Assembly: GCA_033026295.1 (NCBI GenBank)
Contig: CM065168.1
Span: 34,856,875-34,920,874 of the forward strand
Length of the DNA: 64,000 bases
Direction: 5' to 3'
Source: Channa striata
Taxonomy: Eukaryota; Chordata; Actinopteri; Anabantiformes; Channidae
The position numbers and the translations under genes are program-made. This document shows, piece after piece, positions 47,216 through 59,000 of the stretch. Position 1 is the first letter of the stretch; each line of letters begins with the position of its first letter. The notes under the pieces are model-generated. The model did not search any database. It had not been told where the DNA came from and saw nothing but the letters and a program-made list of their open reading frames with translations.

Positions 47216-47642
47216 CATGACAGTTGGTATTTAACATTATTCTGGGATTTCTTCTTTTTGAAATGGCCAAATAAAAATCTGTACCTGATAGTCTCCATAT
47301 CCCAGCCCAGATGCTCGAACCAGTGACCAGCACACTGATCAGACATGACACTGTTGAATCTCTCTCCCACTGCTGACCTTGCCTAAAACGATGGGGAAAG
47401 AGAGTAATAGAGTCATAGAGTCACTTGAAGTCTCAAGCAAATTTCTATTTATCTTTTTATATATATTAATCTGACTCAGCTAAAAACAAATGCTGCTGAC
47501 TAACTGCTGCCAAGACAAAGCAAAGTTTTTTCTTTTTTTTTTTTTTTACTGAATCGCGTTCGGCTCTAAACCCACAGGTTTTTTTACTGAATCACCTCTC
47601 CACTCTAAAGCTTTGCCACACCTCTTAAGGGTTATAACATGT
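47216..47642 (-). pseudogene. gba2 exon 15 fragment with flanking introns (DNA-level copy)
   Basis: Matches 50754-51166 of gba2: the end of intron 15, exon 15 and the start of intron 14, in the same orientation. The exon-like part is 47285-47382 (98 bases against 116) and keeps the donor CAG|GTAC and acceptor TTAG. It has lost scattered bases, so SDQCAGHWF survives but the rest is broken. The T run and the start of the flank (about 47530-47580) are interrupted by a short piece containing CGCGTTCGGCT, as in tRNA-Asn. Intron sequence on both sides excludes an mRNA-derived copy. Confidence 0.9.
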
Positions 47643-47646
47643 TACA

Positions 47647-47900
47647 GCTGAAAAAAATTAATTTTGCAGCTCCTGAAAATTTGCTTGTTTTGATTTTGCT
47701 CATGTGTTATGTTTTTTTGATAAAAGCTTTATGTGACGGTGGAACATACCGTGCACGCAGTGTAAGACGGGCACCTCTATATATCATAATGATATCATGT
47801 GTAGCTTTTGAGGTAGTGCTGTGTAAGCAACAATACTAATTGCAAGCCTTCTATCACTGCTTGCAGCCTTTGGAGCTACCACTGTCACAGAGAGCTCACT
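47647..47900. repeat. tRNA-Asn downstream flank, copy B
   Basis: Second copy of the 46951-47182 sequence; no tRNA-Asn precedes this copy directly, the gba2 fragment does. Confidence 0.88.
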
Positions 47901-48255
47901 GTGACAGAGAGCTTCCAACAACCCACAGCTCCAGACCAGTCACCGCCCTCCCCCCTCTGCCTCACTGTGGACCAGGTTAGGAGAGAGCACCATCATGGAT
48001 AATAACCCCTCCCACCCCCTGCACCTCACTGTGGAGGCTCTGAGCAGCTCCTTCAGCACTAGACTGTTACACCCACATATTTACATTTTCCAATATGTAT
48101 ATATTGTAGTTTTTACCCTTAAATTTTAAATGCCTTTTGAGTTAAACTGTAATGCACATTGTTCTGTGCACATTCTGTGTTCTTCGTCTATGGATGCTAA
48201 AAACACAAGAATTTCCCCACTGTGGGATTAATATAGTTTCTATCTTATAGTATCT
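47885..48255 (+). mobile_element. LINE fragment (same family as 16.4 kb)
   Basis: Shares CCCACAGCTCCAGACCAGTC and TGCCTCACTGTGGACCAGGT with 16440-16545, and ends in the same tail (ACAAGAATTTCCCCACTGTG, GGGATTAATATAG) at about 48205-48245. Internally deleted. Confidence 0.85.
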
Positions 48256-48293
48256 CATAAGTTCATACAAAGCCGGCTTTGAAAAAAGTGCTA

Positions 48294-48366
48294 CGCCCAA
48301 CGTGGGGCTCGAACCCACGACCCTGAGATTAAGAGTCTCATGCTCTACCGACTGAGCTAGCCGGGC
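48294..48366 (-). tRNA. tRNA-Lys (anticodon CTT)
   Basis: 73 bases on minus, same sequence as 45315-45387, with TTTTTT about 10 bases downstream on the minus strand. Confidence 0.98.
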
Positions 48367-48623
48367 ACATGAGCACCTGCTCGACTGTAATAAAAAAAAA
48401 TCTCACACTATATTGTAATGAATCATATTATGCATTATTATTAAAAATGTATGATAATTGTGTAAGTCTATATACTAACAAACCGTTAGTTTGCAAGAGG
48501 AAATCTCAGCTCAGCTCAGTTAACGGGAGGGACAATCGAGTCAGTTACTTGTGGCGTAAAATCACCTCACGCGATATGGCCGTCAGTAATTTTTTTCCAC
48601 GTCTACAAAACATATGTATATAG

Positions 48624-48629
48624 GTCTCT

Positions 48630-48680
<51 letters not shown>

Positions 48681-48697
48681 GAGCCCACCCAGGGACG
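48624..48697 (+). tRNA. tRNA-Asn (anticodon GTT)
   Basis: 74 bases, identical to 46854-46927; TTTT about 7 bases downstream. Confidence 0.98.
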
Positions 48698-48699
48698 TT

Positions 48700-49290
48700 A
48701 GGTTTTCTGCCTGAGGACATCGTACATCTGTAAGAAGGGGGCGACAACGTTCCACCTCTGTATAAACTACTTTATGTCCTGCATCAAAACTACAATTACA
48801 TTTCTCGATATGATTTGCACATTTAAACTGAAGTTTCTGCCTGTAGTTATGCTGATCTTTGATCTGAACATAACGAGGCTGATGTTACTCTCTCTCTTAT
48901 TGCATAAAAAAAAAAGTAATGACAAATTAGAGACAAATGTGAGCATTGCTCGAATTCAATGAGCATTTGCTGAATATTGAAAATTTCTGAAATATTTAGA
49001 TAAATTACAATAAATTACCTCCTACCTCCTCCAATAAGTGTACCTCCTACAACAATTACCACCAAGTAAACTAAACAAACTCAGTCTAATAAGTCCTCAT
49101 TTCATGATTTATGGTACCTTTATGATCTAGAATAAATTATATAAACACTAATTCGCTCAAAATATGGTCTCATTTTACATTTCCTTTTAGTAGCTTTGGC
49201 TAAATATGTTTGCTATTTTTCACTACTTGGAGTTATTAATATTTCTTAACTGGCATTTTCTTCATATACATATAAAATAAAAACACAAGC
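48700..49290. other. AT-rich spacer between tRNA cluster and gba2 3' end
   Basis: No gene recognised in about 600 bases. Confidence 0.6.
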
Positions 49291-49314
49291 CTCCTGCTGT
49301 ATCTTATTCAGTCC

Positions 49315-49320
49315 TTTATT
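49315..49320 (-). terminator. gba2: probable gba2 polyadenylation signal
   Basis: AATAAA on the minus strand (TTTATT on plus), about 750 bases past the gba2 stop. It would define a 3' UTR from 50068 to roughly 49295. Confidence 0.5.
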
Positions 49321-50068
49321 CTGTATGATTGTCATGGGTATTATATTTTATAAAACAAAGTAAATGTTGCCATTACATTTCTAAACCATAGATATGGTCC
49401 AACATGCAACAAGGCACCAAACTACTAAAATGAATTTTAGCTGAATAATTTCCAACACTACTCGTCACATATCACATAACTTTGTACAGCATTCAAATTT
49501 AAGTGGATAAAAAAAGGGAAGTGACAATTTTACATGTCAATTAAGTGAATATGTATTTTATAATATTCATCAAAATCTAAATTGACTGATAAGATTATGA
49601 CAGTATGACTTCATTAGCTGGTATAGACAAGTCCTCATCTGTTGCAAGTATGCCAACATTATGAATTGTAGGATGTAGTGCTTAAATGTGTGTGTGTACA
49701 TGCATGCAAACAGACTATATGTTGCTGAAACATAAGGTCAGTTTTTCTAAATTAGCAATACACACCAGAAATGATTTTGACAGTGCCCGGCTGCCACAGT
49801 ACTGCATGACTCTGCACTTATTCAACTCACCTAAAAATGTCAAGCTGAAGCACCTGAAGCCTCAAACAAAAAAAACATTTGAAGAAAAACTAAGTACAGA
49901 AGTATAGTTAGGGTTGATGACCTTAAAGTGATAACTGATCAAATGGAGCCATGCAGGGTGGTGAGGACAGTAGTGGCTGGTGTGGTTTGAGAGACATTTG
50001 CAGAGGAACTCACTGCGCATCTACAATGACATAAATGCGATCTCTCAGGCACTAGCACCAACTTTCTT

Positions 50069-53000
50069 TCAATCCCGTCCCTCCTCCCTTTCAGCACCTC
50101 CATTTAGAGGTGATGTGGTCTGATCTTGCTGTGAAGTGTTTAGAGCTAGCTGCATGGCCCAGATACTCAGAGGCCTCATGTAGGCCAAAGAACGATAGAT
50201 GCTCTTTTCACAGTAGGCTTCAGGAGTCTGAAAGGCCATGCCCAGGCTCTCCCAAACAGTACGGTAACAACCTTCCGCTGTGCGCATACCTTCCTCCCAC
50301 ATACCCTGAAGGGGGGAAGCAGAGATGAGAGGCAGTATTTCACTTAACATTTCTCAGTTGACGCCACCAGTCCCACTAATATGTTCTTTTATATTGTGTC
50401 TCTACAGCATACTGTATCTTCATCTCAAAAGCATCAAAGCTAAATGCTAAATGTAAAATAGACACTACAATCCGCAAACATAAGTACTCACCTCATGTAT
50501 CATAGTGGCTGCCAGTCCATACACTACTCCAATCCAAACCTCATCTGACTGGACACTGGAGCGGTCAGGCACTCCTTCAGGACGCATGCCATTTACAGCC
50601 CCCATCCGACCTCCAGCAAAGCGCATTACATTCAAGTCAAAGACAGACTTCAGGGCACTCTGGATTTTTTCTTTTGGAAAAGCCTGGAGGGAGCGATGAA
50701 GAACAAAATGTGTGATAATGTGTTCTATTGTTAAAACTGCAGAAATATCATTACATGACAGTTGGTATTTAACATTATTCTGGGGATTTCCTCTAATTTT
50801 GAAATGGCCAAATAAAAACGTACCTGATAGTCTCCATATCCCAGCCCAGATGCTCTAAGGAACCAGTGACCAGCACACTGATCAGACATGACACTGTTAG
50901 AATGCTCTCTCCCACTGCTGTCATAGTTGTAATACTTGCCTAAACACGATGGGGAAAGAGAGTAATAGAGTCATAGAGTCACTTGAAGTCTCAAGCAAAT
51001 TTCTATTTATCTTTTATATATATTAATCTGACTCAGCTAAAAACAAATGCTGCACGACTAACTGCTGCCAAGACAAAGCAAAGGTTTTTTCTTTTTTTTT
51101 TTTTTTTTACTGAATCACCTCTCCACTCTAAAGCTTTGCCACACCTTTTAAGGGTTATAACATGTTTAGCTTTTACCACTGTCGTTAAACGAGTTAGAAA
51201 TGCAGAGCAAATTATTTTCCATATATAAAACAGCATCACAAAATTGAGTACTTGAACTTAACCATTCCAAAGTAGCTGGTCAAAAGCTGCGCTGCCTCTG
51301 TCCAGGATGTTTCTGTAGCGTTGGTATATTTCTTCACTGTCCACCAGATGAGCCATTTTACACATCACACATAAGGATGCCAACCACAGCCCACCACAGT
51401 AAGCACTGTAAAATATAAATAAACCCAAGAATACCACAGAAGGTTAAAAATACTCATAAAGCACTTGAGGAACTAACTTTTACTTTATAATGTGATGTAA
51501 TAACAAATTTTTTAGATTGAATCCACTGGTTTCATTAAATAACAATCTGTGGGAATCAGTCATATTTATTCTTAAAAATCAATTAAAATTCAGCGTAGCC
51601 AATGTATAAATCCTCTTACATTGTCAAATACATATTCATAGTCAATTTGTACATAGTCAGATTTCCAGTTTTGGAGCTTTCATTTGTGTTGAACCCTTTT
51701 TTTGCCCTGTGTTCAAGTTAAGAATACAGATCCTTAAGATGAAGTTGTAAACAGGAACTAAAGACTAAATGCTTTCATTATAACTGTAGCATCTAAAATT
51801 AAATTTCAGCTCTTCGGTCACTTTTAGAGATTCACCAAAACTGTAGACAATTTAATTTGTTCTGCTTTTTGTCAAGAGTCATGCTTTTTTCCCTGCCAAT
51901 ATACACTTAAGGTTGTAAAATCAAGTACTGACTGGTTTCTTTCCTTGATGATAATGCCAATTATATAGACCCTTTATGTCTATAAAGAAATAAAACAGGG
52001 TAAATCTATGTTTCAAGGCCCAAGATGTATTGACATGGACTCTGTAATAGTAAGTATCCCTGACACAGCTTATCAGAACAGAATAATATTTCTCTTCAAC
52101 AAACTGTAAGCAACCAGCTTATTATAGTTTAGTGTGAATGTAAAATGTAATGAGTCAAAGCTTAACACTGGAATGCATGGTGATCCTGATTTCTCAAACC
52201 ATAGTCACGTTTTGAGGGAAATGTGGAGACTCTCACCTTGGTCCAGTCACTTCCAGCCGTCATAGGTCTGGTCAGCATATCCAGAGTTCTCTATAAGACC
52301 ATCGTTGTCCAGGTCGAACTTCATCTCTGACTCCATTACTGCCTAAAGATGATTTGGAAAAAGCAAAACTGAAGATGGGGTACACTGTGGTTTGCAGTTC
52401 TGTGTTGCCACTACAAAGGATTTGGAAATATTTACACACAGACTGTGACTGATGCCTGAATTTATGCAACTCTCACATTATAATTAATACAACATTAGGT
52501 CAAGTGTACCTGGCAGATGGGCCACATGTCCCGCAGGTACTGTCTGTTCTGCGTGAGATGAAAGTCCCTGTAGACCTGCAGGACAAACTTCAGGTTCAAG
52601 TCTTTCCAGTCTGCAGTGTCATGAATTAGGTAGGCATTCACCCTTTGCCATGGCTCATCATCTGTGGACAGGGTCACCATATTATACTGAGACACATTTC
52701 GTGGCCATAAAAAATTAACAATGAAAGTTGGTTTTCATTAGCCAAAAATCTGTAACTGCCTAAAAAGTAGTAAATGATGTTTCACTAAGCTTTTTTGGTG
52801 CAAATAAATTGTTATTGCCCTCCACACCCCCTAAGAAGTGGACTCCTACCTGGATCGCCTATGTCGTGAGGCACCACGTTTTTGGCCTTGACAGGAGAGT
52901 ACTGCCCATTCATCAAATGGAGCCTTTCTGTTGGGTCCTGTTGAACCACGCTGCCAGCTAAGAAAAGATGAGAATGCTGTAAAAACTAGACCTAGTATTG

Positions 53001-56000
53001 TTCCCTAACAAATACATACACTTAATTGTTAAAAAATAAGATTGCAACACTTACTTACCAATATCATACTGCACACTTAAGGCTAGTTTGGGCCACAGCA
53101 TGATAAGTGCAAAGGAAGCATAGAAGTGCACATCATATGTGTTGTACATTCGGTACTCCTGACCTAGAAACAATAATAGCATAGTAATACTTCTCTTAAA
53201 CATAATTCATGTACATAGAGCATTCTTTTCTCTTTTACCACTTTGACCTTTTTTAGGAAAAGAGATCCTTAAAGAAAAAACCTTTAAAAGTTAACACTGT
53301 TTGTATCAAAGAATGTTAATTTACATGTTTTTGTGTCCGGTCTATTTCAGGGCCAACACAGAGAAACATACACAGTACAAAGACAGCCACGAAATCATGA
53401 AAACATTCACACCTACAGGCAATTTAGAGTCACAAATAAACCGACAACCGCTTAGCAGATCCCACCGCTGCCACCAAATTGTCATGGAAAAAATATTGAC
53501 AACTACTGGTTCCAGACACCTCGAGTGTAGTCCGTAAAGAAGCTTGCATCCAGGATGTCTTTTAAGGGTTTTATTATCTTGCAAGAGAGAAGTTCACCGA
53601 CAGAGTTTCGTGCCCTGCCTAGTGCCTTTCTGAAGACTGATAGATCACAAACATGTTTTCTACCCCTCTGCTGCTGGGCAGAACATTCCCACCATCAGTT
53701 TACTGTTAGATACCAGGTAACATTGGAATGGTCATGCAGACACTTCCCAAGATAAAAGGATGCTATGTTTCAACATTCTTCAAGTGCACTGAATATCATT
53801 TGACCTTACAACTAAGAAAAACATAACCATTAAAATTCAATCACTCTTGGATTTTCCCATCACAACCAACATTTTGCCTTAGTGCTTACCTTCTAGGTAG
53901 GCAAACCGGCCATACTCTTTGATGATAGCAGGTTGAGCTGGAAGCCCCCCATCGCCAGTGCGCACACCACCACTGATATCTGCGTCCTCTGGCAGCTCCG
54001 TCCACACTGTCCCTCCATCCACCACAAAGTACAGCTCATTAAAAAGGGCTGACTTATACCAGGAGGGGAGAGAACTGCAACAGACAAATTACTCATTTCA
54101 AATGAAACATTCCTTACCTGCAGAATCAAACAAGGTTTGATCACAATGATCTTTGGCATACTGGCTGGTGATCACATTCAACCTCCAGGAGTTTTTAGAG
54201 CTGTGATGGATCATACTGTTGCCTACCTGTCCTGCAGAATCGGTCTCTGCCACTCTTCTATGCTCTTCTCCCACTGTCTATAGTGTGTCAAGGCATAGTG
54301 GCTTAGAGATGGGGATGCATCCCCTTTGGAGCCAAAGAAACGAGTGTACCTCCTGGAAAAAGAAAAACACAAGATGATTATGATGATGCTGGCACAAAAA
54401 TGTTAAATGGAGAACTGAAAGTTAATACATTTTTTTTATTAATTTGACACTCTGTAAATGTATGCTTTCAAATTCCCTAGACAATTTTACTGGCTTTAAA
54501 ATTGGGTACAGCAGTTTTACTACAGATGCTCTTTGGGGCCTAATAACTATAAATTATGAGTGCAAGAAAGTGCTGAATTGGATTGTATAGCTATAGCAAA
54601 AAGAGATCATCAAAATAAAATCAGATAGGAATGAACATGGACAGGCCAAACCATGCCATTACAACTGACATCGTTAAGACAATAACACAAGTGTGGTGTT
54701 TTTGCACTGTAAGTACACAAGTGAGGAGTCAGGATACCTCACACAAAGGAAAGATCACATAGTTAACAACAACCCTTATAATATGTTCATAGCATCTGTA
54801 AATATGATCCATAATTTCTCGTGTACATATTTTCTAGAGGTAATTTATAACCTGCACTTGCTGCTTATTGCACTTCTGGTTAGACCTAAACTGCATTTCG
54901 TTGCCTTGTACTTGTACATGTGTAATGACAATAAAGTTGAATCTAATCTAATCTAATCTAAATTTTAAATGTTTACAGTATTGTTTTTAGCTGACGGAAA
55001 TTTCTGCAATGCCACATATTGTATGTGTGCATTTATTGTACCTGATGTGTTCCCTCTCCCTAGAACCAAAGGTGATTTTTGGCATGTCCCAGGCTAGGCA
55101 GAACTCCAGGGTGTTACGACTCTGAGCCAGCACTGTGCAGCTCAACGCCAATGCTGCTGCCACCTTCTCTCCTTTAGAAGTTTGTGGGCTGGAGCCTGCG
55201 AAGATAAGAGAGGGATGATACAGGCTAAAGAATCTTAGAATAGGTCACATGTGGCATCTGTGGTTATTGGTGTTTAATTAATTAATTCCTAACTTACTGA
55301 ATGTGTTGTTGGTGTGGATGTTTTAGTGAACATTTACTTCTTCAACTTCTTTTTTATTTTCTTTCACAATGGCAATTTTAGGTGTGTATATCACTCTCCA
55401 CCAACAATTTCTGAGCTCTGACCTGTAGGAGAGTCCAGGCGTCCATCAGTCATCAGGTCGCTCCACAAACCACTGCAGGTCCCTTTTGGACTGAATGCTG
55501 TCTGATGACTGACCTGTCTGCCAGGCTTTTAAAAAGGTTAACACACACCCCTATTGGTAAGCGTAATATCTAAAGATCATTTACACAGCAGATTTCACAA
55601 AAAAATTCAGCTGATTATTATAAATCCACGTTGAAATAACAGAGGCTATTGCTTTAAATCTTGAGTTTATTCCCTGAGAAGACTTCTTTGAAGGTGCTGA
55701 AATAAATTTTTGAAATCTAACCTGTTCTCGGGCTGCGATGCACAGGGTGTAAGGATTTACTGTCGTGCAGTGATGTAGCAAGACTCCAGACACTGCCTCC
55801 CCCTCCTTCTCCAAGTGGAATGGTTCGTTCCAGTGTCCCCCACTCTTGTCATCCTTGTGTCCTGACCCATTGACCATAGTAAGCATAATGGAGACATCTA
55901 GATCATAGTCATTCTTGTTCTCTATGTCCCACACAAATACTGCCACTGGGAGGCTTGAGTCCTGAAAGCAGAAATAAATAAATAAAAACTCTAGTTTGTA

Positions 56001-59000
56001 AGTTAAAACTGTCAGAGGGGAAAATTCTCCTCTCTGTCATACTGGAGTGTATTAAAAGAAGAGGTGGCTCTAATGTTTTGGCCACCTCATTCATTTTAAA
56101 TAAAGGTTTAAATAAAGTAGTAAAGTAGCCAGAGAGAGTATATTAGTATGTTCTTTCTAAAAACAAAAATACTTTAAGAAAACCAATTGTTTTCACTGTT
56201 TTGAAGGTATTGCAGTCATTTCCTGTCCATTTCCAAAAAAGAGTTTATGACATGTTTGGAAAGTATTTCAGTAGCTTCCTAATTTATATTTTTTGCTTCA
56301 TTGCTATAGCAACTGGTCTAAAGTTAAAGATCCAAACAGATCCAGAATTAGGTAAATTTGTGAGTCTGAATTGCCCAAATGTTTAAGCATGAATGTTTGT
56401 CTATCTGTGTTGGCCTATTATCTTCTTATCCTCTCTGGGAGCAGCAGAGGCTTAAGCGGATACTTGCTGTCTTTCGGTGACAAGTGGGGTACATTCTGGA
56501 CAGATAACCAGCATATCTCTGGGCCATAAAGAATAATATGTTTAATATATGTTAGATAGTAAAGTTTGTGTTACATACAGTAGGTATGTGCAAATGTGAA
56601 GTTCAGACAGGCAGTGGTGACAGACACATTACAGTAACAATAAACTAACAAGTGCTTTGTATTTTCAAATTATTTGGATATTTTGAGTTTGTGGGAGGAA
56701 ACTGTGATGTGGGTCTTGAGTCTGATGACTGACAGGACAAAAAAGACGTGTGGTAGCACCATGTCAGGAAGGTGCTTCTTCAGAGTGTCGTGCTGGGGTG
56801 GGAGGTACACGATGGCCTACAATTTGGCTCTTATCCTTGACCTCTGGCTGGAAAGCCGTTTAACATTTGTAATTACAATCTTCTTCAATCTTCAAGAAGA
56901 GAAAGGGTAAGGAGCTATACTGTCTCTGTTGTTACTTTAACATACTGCCAAAAGGTTTGCAGAGTACAATAGAGAATAGAGAGATTTGTGTTTAATGTCT
57001 ACAGGGGTAAAAAGTAGATCCTGGGTGTGCTGTGCTCACAGCCTGGCTTCGTTTTAAATAATGTCACACGTGAATACAGCAGCAGAGTGGTGGACATGAA
57101 CTGCCAACCATACATGCCAAGCATGTATAAAAACTCTCTCAGTAAGTAGTAAGTTCTCATGCTAACAGCGTAGCTTCAAAATCCCTCCTACTGAGTTGCT
57201 CTTTTATAGTCACGTGCCCTGGTTTACAGTCAATCATTCACAAACACTGCAAGTCCTCCCCTTTTTCTCTGAAGCACACTTGCCTGCCTGTCTACCTTCA
57301 CCAGCTGGAAGCCTTCCAAACGTGCAAATGAACTGGGTACTAATTAATTCAGCCATGTTTCAGTAAAACCCAAATGCTGTACTCCAGTACACACTCTGGG
57401 TCCTCGTTAGTGGCAATAGCCTGTCCCCTGTATTATACAAATATCTTACATTAACCCGTAACGATAGAGGCAAATCATCTCAGTTTTTCACGGCACTGTA
57501 CGCTGTAGTTCTCCTCTGTGTAAACAATGGAGCCATGGTAACATGGGTCTCCTGACGCCATCCCACAAATTCCCCGCGCAAACAACACAAGTTGTTGAAG
57601 CATAACTTTAAAAAAAACTGCTTCACTTACCTGATAGTCATGGGGGATAACCGGGGAAATCTGTCTGCAGGTTAGCGTGACGTTCTGTCCTGGCAGGTGG
57701 TAGACAGTCCAGGCACGGGGGTACAAGGCATGGTAGAAGCCATACTCCCCGCAGTAGCCCCAGTTCCAGCCTTGTAATGTGGGAGGACGCTCAGCAGATA
57801 GCACCTGCTGGTAAACAGTCTGACCTCCACGACGCAAACAAACTGTGAACTAACATAAAGGAAAGTAGGTAAAAGGGCATGTTAACAGAGCACTGGATTT
57901 GTTGTCTGTTTTTATGGGAATTTACATTTTTCTGTGGTTATAAAATCAGTTGGAAAGTACAGTATAATTATGACAAAGACAGTAAGGGCAACAGAGCAAG
58001 TTTTTCTGGAGAGAAACAAAGTCACACCCTTTCCTCGAAACATGTCTGTGTTAAAGTTGACTGTTGTCAGTAAGGAATCAAAAGTCTCTCTTTACAGTTC
58101 TCTTCTGTTTACATACAGACACCAAAACATATATCAAAGCTTATGATTAAAGTGGCTGGAAAATAGCTGTAGTCTAAATTTAAGGTTTTGGATATATGCT
58201 ATAAGGGCTTATTTTGTCTTTTAAGACTTCTGCTAGTCCCAGAAATTTCTAGAAAGCTGTCTAGAAACTACATACAAATTATATAAAACTTCACAGGTCA
58301 CAGAAATACTTCCATTCAGTAAGCTATTGTACACTTCCAATTCAAGGGATTAAAATATGACACCAGGTCAATCTAAAATCCTATATACCTGGTTAGCTAT
58401 AACAGTTTTGTAGTGGTACATTCCAGGGTTAAGTTGCCATCTGCAGAACTCCCCTCTCCAACCTCTCGTGATGGTTCCCCCTCCAATACCACCAAGTGGA
58501 GCACCTGTAAATTAGAGTATTGCATCAACACAGAGAAGATTACATGTTTAGAATATTAATAGCAAATGCAAAGGTGGCTGAGGAAAAAAATGTGTGCACT
58601 GACCAGTTGATGTGATGTAAGAAAATATTTTGTATTGATAGCAATAAAGTTACAAAAAGCTTTGTCAGATAGCCCCCCTGAAATTATCCATTTAACACAA
58701 AACTTGATAAATCCAGCATATGCTGTTGTAAACAAAAGTAGCTCACCATATATCTGACGTAAGGGTTGGGCGCGAAACATATCGATAAATGGAGCCTTCT
58801 TTTCCACCTGGGTCTTCTTGTACCACCATTTTAGATACCTGGATGAACACATACAGTACACTTTACAGTCACATCTGAACACAAGCCTTAATAAAGATGG
58901 TTGCGAACAAGTAAAACCTTCAACATTCAGAAACTAAATTGCAGAAAACAAACATTTTAAACATGACACGTGAAGGTGACATGCACCCTAACTGTGCAAT

